Source: Streptomyces brasiliensis
GTDB taxonomy: Bacteria > Actinomycetota > Actinomycetes > Streptomycetales > Streptomycetaceae
Direction: 5' to 3'
Assembly (NCBI RefSeq): GCF_014647875.1
Contig: NZ_BMQA01000044.1
Coordinates: 1 to 54,554, forward strand
DNA length: 54,554 nucleotides
Both the position numbers and the translations under genes were made by a program. A model generated the notes under the pieces. It ran no database searches. It was not told the origin of the DNA and saw only the letters and a list, made by a program, of their open reading frames with translations. Below, in pieces: positions 35,267-42,753 of this stretch. Each line of letters opens with the position of its first letter. Positions within the stretch are counted from its first letter, which is position 1.

Positions 35267-36115
35267 ATGTCCTTGGTCCCCACCGGAGACCTTGTCGCCC
35301 GGGCCGCTGCCGAGCACAGTTGCGTCACCGCCTTCAACGTCATCACCCTGGAACACGCCGAGGGCATCGTGACGGGCGCCGAGTCCGCCGGCCGGCCGGT
35401 GATCCTGCAGATCAGCGAGAACGCCGTGCGGTACCACGGCAGCCGGCTCGCCCCGCTCGCGCTGGCGGCGTCGTCGGTCGCCCGGACGGCAGCGGTCGAC
35501 GTCTCTCTGCACCTCGACCACGTCACCGACGTCGACCTGCTGCACCAGGCGGCCGACACCGGCTTCTCCTCGGTGATGTTCGACGCGGGAGCGCAGCCCT
35601 ACACCGACAACCTCGCCGCCACAGCCTCGGCGGCACAGTGGGCGCACGGGGCCGGGCTCTGGATCGAAGCCGAACTGGGGTACGTGGGTGGCAAGCCCGA
35701 TGCCCCCGCGAGCGCGCACGCCGACGGAGTGCGCACGGACCCGTCGGAAGCCGCCGACTACGTGGCGCGTACGGGGGTGGACGCCCTGGCGGTCGCGGTG
35801 GGCAGCAGCCACGCCATGACTGAACGGTCGGCGGCCCTGGACCATGCGCTCATCGCACGCCTCCGGGAAGCCGTTCCGGTCCCGTTGGTGCTGCACGGAT
35901 CATCCGGGGTTCCCGATGTGGAACTCCGCGCGGCGGTCCTGGCGGGCATGAGAAAGATCAACGTTGGGACAGCGCTCAACATATCGCTGACCCACGCCGT
36001 CCGCGACGTGCTGCTGAGGGAGCCGGCGCTGACGGATCCGCGCAAATATCTTGGCCCGGCCCGCGACGCCGTGGCGACCACCGTGCGTGACGTCCTCACC
36101 GTACTGACAGACTGA
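35267..36115 (+). CDS. kbaY: Class II aldolase (tagatose/fructose-bisphosphate aldolase, KbaY/GatY-like)
   Basis: 282 residues, the length of GatY/KbaY; ATG 35267 with GAGGAG 7 bp upstream. Zinc and catalytic segments are in order: VTAFNVITLEHAEGIVTGAE, VSLHLDHVTDVDLLHQAADT (zinc His with catalytic Asp), SVMFDAGAQPY, LWIEAELGYVGGK, VPLVLHGSSGVPD and KINVGTALNISLTHAVRD. The partner subunit KbaZ is encoded 3.3 kb upstream in the same cluster, which favours tagatose-1,6-bisphosphate as substrate. Products would be glyceraldehyde-3-phosphate and dihydroxyacetone phosphate. Confidence 0.88.
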   Translation: MSLVPTGDLVARAAAEHSCVTAFNVITLEHAEGIVTGAESAGRPVILQISENAVRYHGSRLAPLALAASSVARTAAVDVSLHLDHVTDVDLLHQAADTGFSSVMFDAGAQPYTDNLAATASAAQWAHGAGLWIEAELGYVGGKPDAPASAHADGVRTDPSEAADYVARTGVDALAVAVGSSHAMTERSAALDHALIARLREAVPVPLVLHGSSGVPDVELRAAVLAGMRKINVGTALNISLTHAVRDVLLREPALTDPRKYLGPARDAVATTVRDVLTVLTD

Positions 36116-36650
36116 CCACAACGCACCCGTAGTCAACATTCCGCCGTCGTTTCAGTGACCGCGCGGGGCTACATGGTGACCGCCATCCTGGCGAGGCAGA
36201 CCAGCGCGCGCCGATGGCGTCGAAGCGTTCGGGGCGGTAGCCGTCGGCGATCACGCCTCAAGCGATCAACCCAGCAACGATGCGCCCCGCCGGAGCGGTC
36301 CAACACTGGGGGAGCGAGGCGTCTCTTCTGCCAAGGCTCGGCTGACGAGCCGGGCGGTTGCGAGAAGCAATGACGGAGTGGTCCAAGGCGCGTAGATGCA
36401 CTGGACCTTGCCTCAACTCCGTGCGGATAGTTTGCCACCGGGCCTCTCGCACCATGAACGACGGCAAGGGCACCTCGGTTGGACGAGGCTGGCTCCGAGC
36501 CAGTGGGATCGGAGTGATGGCCGTGTCGGTGGACGTCGGCCTGCTGGGCTGGGGCCACTGGACTCCCCGGGGACTTTCATCCGCACAAAGCAGACAGCCC
36601 TCGAAAGAGCAAAGGAGAGAATCCCCAGTTCAGGCGAGGGCTGGAAGGCA
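36116..36650. other. Gene-poor stretch with possible IS scraps
   Basis: No intact gene. A minus-strand frame at 36169-36300 ending ALVCLARMAVTM vaguely resembles the C-terminal end of IS5-type transposases, but this is weak. Confidence 0.25.
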
Positions 36651-36659
36651 AACCCGCAG

Positions 36660-37193
36660 CTAGCGGCAGACGAGTCGGGCCGTACGCCGGGTCCCTGTCC
36701 GAGGACAGCGTGACTCCCGTCCACCGGGGCCGACATAGCTGCGGCGCCCCCCTCCCACTCCCTGTCTCGCCAACTGAGCGCCGCAGTCGCCGGCGAGCCA
36801 CCCTGTCTGCCACTGCACAGGGAGCCGGCTCTCATCCAGCACAGTACGTATGACCAGGTTTTGCCTGAGGTGACGCCGTGCCAGGTCAAGCCGGCGCCAT
36901 ACAGAAAACGGAGCCGGACCCGAGAGGGACCGATTGGCGGCGCGTTGGTGATCCACTCGTCGATGGCGGCGAGGGAGCAGGCTCCGGTCAGGACGGCGGC
37001 GGAGGTCCGCGGACAGCCGGGCCACCAGCGGATGGCGGAGCCCGCGGGGGTCACGCAGGTCCGGGACACTCCGGAGGAATACGAGGAGATCCACCGCCGC
37101 GGGCAAGGGTGCGGTCCGTTCCGCCTGGGCCAGTTGCTCCAGCGCGGAGGGGCATGGGGAAGATACGGGTGCAGGCACGATCTCGCTAAGCAC
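36660..37193 (-). pseudogene. ISAs1/H-repeat-type transposase remnant
   Basis: The minus frame from 37193 reads AVDLLVFLRSVPDLRDPRG then LRHPLVARL, the N-terminal signature of ISAs1-family transposases. The continuation AAVLTGACSLAAIDEWITNA lies in another frame (ORF from 37069), so a frameshift sits near 37000. No DDE catalytic domain remains. Inactive relic. Confidence 0.65.
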
Positions 37194-37383
37194 TCATGCG
37201 ACTTCGACCCTCACATGATCACCGGCTCCGTGCCTGCACTGGTATCCACGGGTAACCAACCGACCGATCCCACCGCATGACGGGATGTCACAGGACATCT
37301 TCACGGACGGGACCGATCAATTTCACGCAAGGCCCCTGGCCTCCCCGCTCAGTTGACTACGTCCATACCAAACGGAATGGCAC

Positions 37384-37595
37384 CTGCCGGAACCATCCCG
37401 GTGGACGTCGTCGACGTGTTCGTGAACTCCGACCTCGCCGGTCAGGTCGCCGACGAGGCGGTCGTCAAGGGCGCGAAGGCCGTGTGGTTCCAGCTCGGGG
37501 TGATCGACGAGGCTGCGTACGAGCGGACCCGGGCGGCCGGGCTCGACATGGTCATGGACCGCTGCCCGGCGATTGCCTATAAGTCCCTGGGTTAG
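37384..37595 (+). pseudogene. Truncated copy of the CoA-binding protein gene
   Basis: Encodes about 70 residues beginning MAPAGTIPVDVVDVFVNSD and containing AKAVWFQLGVIDEAAYERTR and DMVMDRCPAIAYKSLG. It matches the last half of the intact protein at 27881-28288 at most positions, with conservative changes throughout. The N-terminal nucleotide loop is missing. The amount of synonymous change argues for a copy from another strain rather than a fresh local duplication. Confidence 0.8.
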
Positions 37596-37644
37596 GAATC
37601 CATGGGGAAGAACGGCAAGATCATTCCCCCTTGAGAGTGGCACG

Positions 37645-38279
37645 CTACGTCGCGTTGACGCAGAGTTCAGGCCGCCTGTAGGTCACCACCTGTCCGCTGC
37701 GAGTCGCACATTCCTCCCGCACCAATCTGAGGCGGCAGATCTTGGGCGACCTCGGTCCTGCGCCAGCTCGGCTTGGACGTGCGGGACAGAAGCCGCAAAG
37801 TTCCAAGACGAAGACGTGATGGAGAAACAACCGAGGCCGGGGGCATCAACGAGACGAAAGATGATCGTGTCCTCTGGTACGGCTCCCAGGCCCCCTTTCG
37901 CGGCGTCCCTCCGGCTACGCCAATAGGGTCTGCATGAGCACTGCGGACCGTCGACTTGATGTGGTTGCGGAACGAGGGCCTCCTCGGAAGACTCGGCACC
38001 GGTGGGCACCATGCGTAGAGCGACATCCCCAGGCTCGACTTCGACGGGAATCTCATCCTGACGAGTGATCACTTCGGCTCCGTCGGACAACAGGAGACCA
38101 CCGAGTACGTCCGCGAGTGGGCTGGCAACGCACTCGTCCACGGCGTGGACCATCCAGCCGGATTGCCCACGGCCGTGGAAGCCCACAGTGAACTGGCCCA
38201 CAGGTTCACCGCTGTTGAGGCGAATCGACAGGAACTGGCCATCACCAACTTCTCCATGCCAACCTTCACGGACTGTCAT
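37645..38279 (-). pseudogene. Frameshifted hypothetical gene, copy 2
   Basis: From minus-strand ATG 38279 it reads MTVREGWHGEVGDGQFLSIR, then SGWMVHAVDECVASPLADVL, PVEVEPGDVALRMVPTG and DTIIFRLVDAPGLGCFSI. The tail shifts frame near 37770 into RLRLVREECATRSGQVVTYR, then RPELCVNAT, ending at 37645. It is the counterpart of 28340-28950 and is likewise adjacent and convergent to a CoA-binding 3' end. Family unknown. Confidence 0.55.
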
Positions 38280-38361
38280 CGCTTGTTGTGGCAACTGAAG
38301 CTTCCCCTTGATCGTGGACACCTGGAGACTGGGACATGAGGTCCAGTGGAAGTAGCACCAG

Positions 38362-39208
38362 GTGGGAAACAAGTACACGAAGCGGTACACCGAGGAGTTC
38401 AAGCGGGACGCGATCGCTCTCGTCGACTCTTCGGGGAAGACGGTCACGGCGGTCGCCCGGGAACTCGGCATCAGTTCGGAGTCCCTGCGCGGCTGGTACC
38501 GCCGCCTCCCGCCACACCTACGGCGTCCCGCGCATCCATGCCGAACTGCGGCGCCCGGGGCGACAGGTGAACCGCAAGCGCATCGCCCGCCTGATGCGCG
38601 AGCGCGACATCCGAGGCGTCACCCGCCGCAAGAGGTGCTCGCTAACCCGGCCGGACACGAAGGCGAAGCCGGCCCTGGACCTGATCGACCGCAACTTTCA
38701 TGCCGAGCGCCCCGGCATCAAGCTGGTCGGCGAGATCACCTACCTGCCCACCGCCGAGGGCTGGCTCTACCTCGCCTGCTGGCTCGACCTGGCCACCCGC
38801 GAGGTCGTCGGCTACGCCATGGCCGACCATCGCGCCGAACTCGTCACCGACGCCCTCGACATGGCCCACGTCCGGGCTCATCTGGAGCCCGGTTGCCTCA
38901 TACACGGCTATCGCGGGAGCGAGTACACGTCAACCCAATTCCGCAACCAAATACGAGAGTTGGGGCTACGCCAGAGCTGCGGACGCACCGGATCATACTT
39001 CGACAATGCCGCCGCGGAGAGCTTCTGGGCTCTACTCAAGGAGGAGATCGGAACCCGGACCTGGCCCGACCGGACCACCGCCCGCGCCGAGGTCTTCACC
39101 TTCATCGAGACCTTCTACAACCGCCGCCGCCTGCGCAAACACAGGACCTTCGGCTACCTCACCCCGGCCGAGACCAGGCAGCGACACCAACACGCTCTCG
39201 CGGCATAA
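38362..39208 (+). pseudogene. IS3-family transposase, deleted and catalytically mutated
   Basis: The frame from GTG 38362 starts like an IS3 OrfA (YTEEFKRDAIALVDSSGKTV then ARELGISSESLRGWYRR). After about residue 50 the OrfB sequence RHTYGVPRIHAELRRPGRQV begins in the next frame, so the end of orfA and the start of orfB are deleted. In the rve domain the first Asp is Glu (LVGEITYLPTAEGW), the second is lost (IHGYRGSEYTS instead of H-S-D-R-G), and only the last Glu remains (ESFWALLKEEIG). Transposition activity is not expected. Confidence 0.85.
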
Positions 39209-39391
39209 CCAACGAGTGTCCAAGATCACGGGGGAACCCAGACCAGCCACTCTCGCGGTTTCTGGGACTTGGTTGCCGGCCGGCCGCCCTCGCCCAGTCC
39301 GTGCCACCCCAACCAAGATATCGACTTGTGACCTACATAACGATCCCAGGCTGGGCTATCAGGTCTTGAATGTCGATGGTTTGTAACCAAG

Positions 39392-42300
39392 TTGAGGGGC
39401 CGGTGGGTGGACGCCAGGTGGATACGGGCGGATGACGTCTCGGCCTTGGGACGGGTCGTCTCCCCGGTGTTGGTGGGTCGGGACGCCGAGCTGGGCCGGT
39501 TGGTCGCGGCGGTCGCGGCGGCTCCGTCTGTGGTGGTGGTTGAAGGCGAGGCCGGTATCGGCAAGTCCCGGTTGGTTGCCGAGCTGGCGGGGCGTGAGGA
39601 GGTTGCGGGGCGGCGGTTCCTGGTCGGTGGATGTGGGCGGATCCGGGAGCCGTTTCCGCTCGGTCCGCTGGTGGAGGCGCTGCGTGAGAGCGGCGGTGAC
39701 CTGGCTGCGGTGACGTTGACACCGGTCACGGGGGCGCTGCGCGGGCTGGTGCCGGAGCTGGCGCCGGTGCTTCCCGAGTTGCCCGAGCCGGTTGCGGACC
39801 AGGCGGCCGTACGGCACCGGCAGTACCGCGGCCTGTCCGAGGTGCTGGGCGCGCTCTGCCCGGCCGTGCTGGTCGTGGAGGACCTGCACTGGGCGGACGA
39901 GCAGACAGTGGAGTTCCTGACCTACTTGCTGGCCAAGCCGCCCGGCGGGCTTTCGGTGGTGCTGACCTACCGCGGCGAGGAGGTCTCCACGGCGGTGCGT
40001 GCCATCACCGCGCGGCCGGCGGACAGCGTCACGGTCGGGCACATCGGGCTCGGCCCGCTGGACGCCGCCCGGACGCGCCGGCTGGCCGCGGCGATCCTGG
40101 ATCTCGACGACGTGTCGGCGCCGTTCGCGGAGCAGTTGTGCGAGCGTGCGTCCGGGCTGCCGCTGGCGATCCAGGAGCTGCTCGCGTTGCTGCGGGCGCG
40201 GGGGGAGGTGATCCGCTGGGAGGGTGGCTGGGCACGCCGGGCCCTGGACCGGCTGGAAGTCCCGGCGGGGGTTCGAGACCCGGTCCGGGAGCGGGTGGCG
40301 CGGCTGCCGGAGGGGGCGCGCGCGGTGGTGCAGGCCGCGGCGGTGCTCGGTATCGCCGTTCCGGTGACGGCGCTGGCGGGCGTGTCCGGGCTCGCGGACG
40401 CCGCCGACGGCGTTGACCTGGCCTTGGAGTTGGGGCTGCTCGTCGAGCGGGACGGGCTGGTGGGGTTCCGGCACGTGCTGGCGGCGCAGGCGGTGTACGA
40501 GGCGGTGCCGCCCGCGCGGCGGCGGGTGCTGCACGCGCGTGCCGCCGACGCCGTACAGGTGTTGCCGCAGGCGCCGCTGGGGCAGTTGGCGCATCATCTG
40601 CGGCAGGCGGGGCGGGTCGGGGAGTGGGTGGAGACGGCGGATCGGGCCGCGGCTCAGGCCGCGGAGCTGGGCGATGCCGCGGAGGCGGTACGGCTGCTGG
40701 AGGACGTGCTGCGGCACGCGGACGTGACCGCCGAGCGGCGCGTGGCGCTGACCGTCCGGCTCGGCTGGGCGGCAATCGAGACACTGAAGGAGCGGGACAT
40801 CGAGGACCTGCTGGCGGCGGCGCTGGACCACGACGACCTGCCGCGGCGGACGCGCGGCGAGCTGTGGTTCCTGCTGGCGCTTCACCTGGACGGGAGGACG
40901 ACCGATCTGTCGCGGCGGCACCGGGCATTCGCGGAGGCGGTGGCGGACCTGGACGACCGACCGGATCTGGCCGCCTGGTGCATGGCGGCCCTGGGTATCC
41001 CGACCGCCCCGCAGGCCCCGATTGCCGAGCACCGGCGCTGGCTGGAGCGGGCACTCCGGCTGGCCCCCAAGGTGACCGACCCGGCCGTCCGGCTGTTCGT
41101 CCTCGGGGTGATCGCCATGGTGTTCGCCGCGCTCGGCGACCCGCGGTGGTCCGAACTCGCCGCGCTCGTCGAGCGGGAGCTCGAAGATCGGGAGCCCGAA
41201 GATCGGGAACTCAACGAGCGGGAGCTCGACGAGCGTGTGCCGCGCCGCAGGGAGACCTATGCGTGCCGGGCGCTGGGCGAGGAACTGTGCAGCGCCGGGC
41301 ACTTCGGGATGGCGCAGCGGCTGCTCGCCACGGCCCTGAGAGGCACGGCAGGCCATGACGTCAGCGGCGTGGAGGAGTTCCGTTGCCGGGTCGGGCTGAG
41401 CATGGTCGCGTACTGTCGCGGCGCCTGGGACGGGCTGCGCGAGACGATCGAGGTGCTTCGGCACGCACACGTCAGCGGTGCCTACGAGGTGCGCCTGCAC
41501 GCCGTCGCAGCGTGCCTGTCGCCCGTTCCCGGCGAGCTGGAGCAGGCGCGTGCCCGGCTGCGCGAGGTGGTCGGGCGGCAGCGAGACCTCGGCGCGGTCG
41601 ACCACCTTCCACTGACCGTGTCGGTGCTGGTACGCCTGGGGGCGGCGTGCGGTGAACCCGGAGCGGCGGTGGCGGAGACCGCGGACGTGGTCGCGATGTG
41701 GGAGGCAAAGGAGCTGTGGCCGGTCGGGGTTCGCACCGTTCCGGCCTTGGCCGAGGCGCTGCTGGCGGCCGCGACCGGCAATCCGGCCGGCGGGGCAGTG
41801 CCTTCGGGGGCTCCGGCGGCTCCGATGGCACCGGAGGGCCGGGCGGCCGCGGTGGCGCTGGTCGAGCGGTACGCCGACCGGCTGTCCGGTCTGGACGCGC
41901 CGCTGGCCGCGCCGGCGTTGGCGCACGCGCGTGGCTTCCTGGTCGCAGCCGAGGAGCGCTGGTCCGATGCCGCGGAGCTGTTCGTCGCCGCGGCCGGCGG
42001 CTATCGGGAGCTGCCCGCCCGGTACGAGGCCGCGCAGTGTGACGAGCAGGCCGCGGCCTGCCGGTTCGCGGCCCTGGCCGGGGCTGGGAGCGACACCGAG
42101 GCCGCCGGGCGGTCGTTGCTGGCGGCGATCGCCGCGTACGAGGAGATGGGGGCCCGCTGGGATCTGGACCGGGCGATGCGGCTGGCGCGCCGCCATGGGG
42201 TGCGGCCGGCGGCGGCGCGGCGGAACGGCGGCGCCGCGGGCGACGTGCTGACCGAACGCCAGCGTGAGGTGGCGCGGATGGCGGCGGCCGGGCGGACCAA

Positions 42301-42424
42301 CGCCGAGATCGCCCGGGAGTTGTTCCTGTCGCCGAAGACCGTGGACAAGCACCTCAGCGCCGCGCTGCACCGCCTTGGCCTGCGGTCCCGCATCGAGCTG
42401 AGGCGGCATATGGGGGAGGGCTGA
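39392..42424 (+). CDS. LAL-type LuxR-family regulator with AAA ATPase domain
   Basis: About 1010 residues, one of the large ATP-binding LuxR regulators. The N-terminal ATPase has LVGRDAELGRLVAAV, Walker A EGEAGIGKSRLVAELAG (about residues 52-60) and Walker B PAVLVVEDLHWADEQ (about 160). A long helical TPR-like middle follows. The C-terminal LuxR HTH is VLTERQREVARMAAAGRTNA then RELFLSPKTVDKHLSAALHR. The TTG at 39392 opens the frame, but GTG 39407 or 39467 could be the real start. Residues about 595-620 form a run of ELEDREPEDRELNER-type repeats. The target may be the downstream protease (inference). Confidence 0.88.
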   Translation: MRGRWVDARWIRADDVSALGRVVSPVLVGRDAELGRLVAAVAAAPSVVVVEGEAGIGKSRLVAELAGREEVAGRRFLVGGCGRIREPFPLGPLVEALRESGGDLAAVTLTPVTGALRGLVPELAPVLPELPEPVADQAAVRHRQYRGLSEVLGALCPAVLVVEDLHWADEQTVEFLTYLLAKPPGGLSVVLTYRGEEVSTAVRAITARPADSVTVGHIGLGPLDAARTRRLAAAILDLDDVSAPFAEQLCERASGLPLAIQELLALLRARGEVIRWEGGWARRALDRLEVPAGVRDPVRERVARLPEGARAVVQAAAVLGIAVPVTALAGVSGLADAADGVDLALELGLLVERDGLVGFRHVLAAQAVYEAVPPARRRVLHARAADAVQVLPQAPLGQLAHHLRQAGRVGEWVETADRAAAQAAELGDAAEAVRLLEDVLRHADVTAERRVALTVRLGWAAIETLKERDIEDLLAAALDHDDLPRRTRGELWFLLALHLDGRTTDLSRRHRAFAEAVADLDDRPDLAAWCMAALGIPTAPQAPIAEHRRWLERALRLAPKVTDPAVRLFVLGVIAMVFAALGDPRWSELAALVERELEDREPEDRELNERELDERVPRRRETYACRALGEELCSAGHFGMAQRLLATALRGTAGHDVSGVEEFRCRVGLSMVAYCRGAWDGLRETIEVLRHAHVSGAYEVRLHAVAACLSPVPGELEQARARLREVVGRQRDLGAVDHLPLTVSVLVRLGAACGEPGAAVAETADVVAMWEAKELWPVGVRTVPALAEALLAAATGNPAGGAVPSGAPAAPMAPEGRAAAVALVERYADRLSGLDAPLAAPALAHARGFLVAAEERWSDAAELFVAAAGGYRELPARYEAAQCDEQAAACRFAALAGAGSDTEAAGRSLLAAIAAYEEMGARWDLDRAMRLARRHGVRPAAARRNGGAAGDVLTERQREVARMAAAGRTNAEIARELFLSPKTVDKHLSAALHRLGLRSRIELRRHMGEG

Positions 42425-42451
42425 CCCGGAGTTGGGGGTCTGTTCCCCATA

Positions 42452-42471
42452 CCCCACCCATGTTGGTGGGG
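42452..42471. terminator. Short hairpin after the LAL regulator
   Basis: CCCCACC (42452-42458) pairs with GGTGGGG (42465-42471) around a 6-nt loop, 28 bp after the stop. No T-run follows. Confidence 0.45.
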
Positions 42472-42708
42472 GCGAAGCTTGCGGGCATGTCAGAGATCCC
42501 TGTGCCGAGTTGCGGGTCCGAGCCCGCCGGCGGTCCCAACCAGGAGTCCGAGCCCGCCGGCGGTCCCAACCAGGAGTCCGAGCCCGCCGGCGGTCCCAAC
42601 CAGGAGTCCGAGCCCGAGGTACCTCGGGCCACTGCTGAGGAGGACGAGGAGACACGGCCGCCGTGCCGGTACGGCCCGCGCCCGCCCACAGGATTCGAAC
42701 CTGTCTGA
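42460..42708 (+). CDS. Doubtful small ORF with decapeptide repeats
   Basis: 82 residues: MLVGAKLAGMSEIPVPSCGS, three PAGGPNQESE repeats, then an acidic/arginine-rich tail. It has no Shine-Dalgarno sequence, and its ATG lies inside the hairpin at 42452-42471. Its last codons (TGFEPV) are the antisense of a tRNA T-arm-like sequence. It is more likely the translation of repeat DNA than a gene. Confidence 0.2.
   Translation: MLVGAKLAGMSEIPVPSCGSEPAGGPNQESEPAGGPNQESEPAGGPNQESEPEVPRATAEEDEETRPPCRYGPRPPTGFEPV
42516..42616 (+). repeat. 30-bp tandem repeat array
   Basis: Exact 30-bp units at 42541-42570 and 42571-42600, preceded by a 25-bp partial copy (42516-42540) and followed by a 16-bp partial. 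The core is GTCCGAGCCCGCCGGCGG. An open frame from ATG 42460 to 42708 translates each unit as PAGGPNQESE, but it has no ribosome-binding site. There are no spacers, so this is not CRISPR. Confidence 0.85.
42688..42704 (-). other. Lone tRNA T-arm-like sequence
   Basis: On the minus strand ACAGGTTCGAATCCTGT forms a 5-bp stem with a 7-nt TTCGAAT loop, the exact T-arm of a tRNA, followed by GGGCGGGC like a 3' acceptor strand. No D-arm, anticodon arm or matching CCCGCCC 5' strand is present in the adjacent bases. It could be an attachment-site relic or chance. Confidence 0.4.
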
Positions 42709-42753
42709 CGCGTCCCTACCCACGTACACCCCCGTGAAGGGAGCACCCCCAGC

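Noticed and set aside
42516..42616. CRISPR array
   Set aside because: Repeats are contiguous without variable spacers, only about three units, and no cas genes are nearby.
42688..42704. Complete tRNA gene
   Set aside because: Only a T-arm and a possible 3' acceptor strand are present; no anticodon arm or 5' acceptor strand was found.
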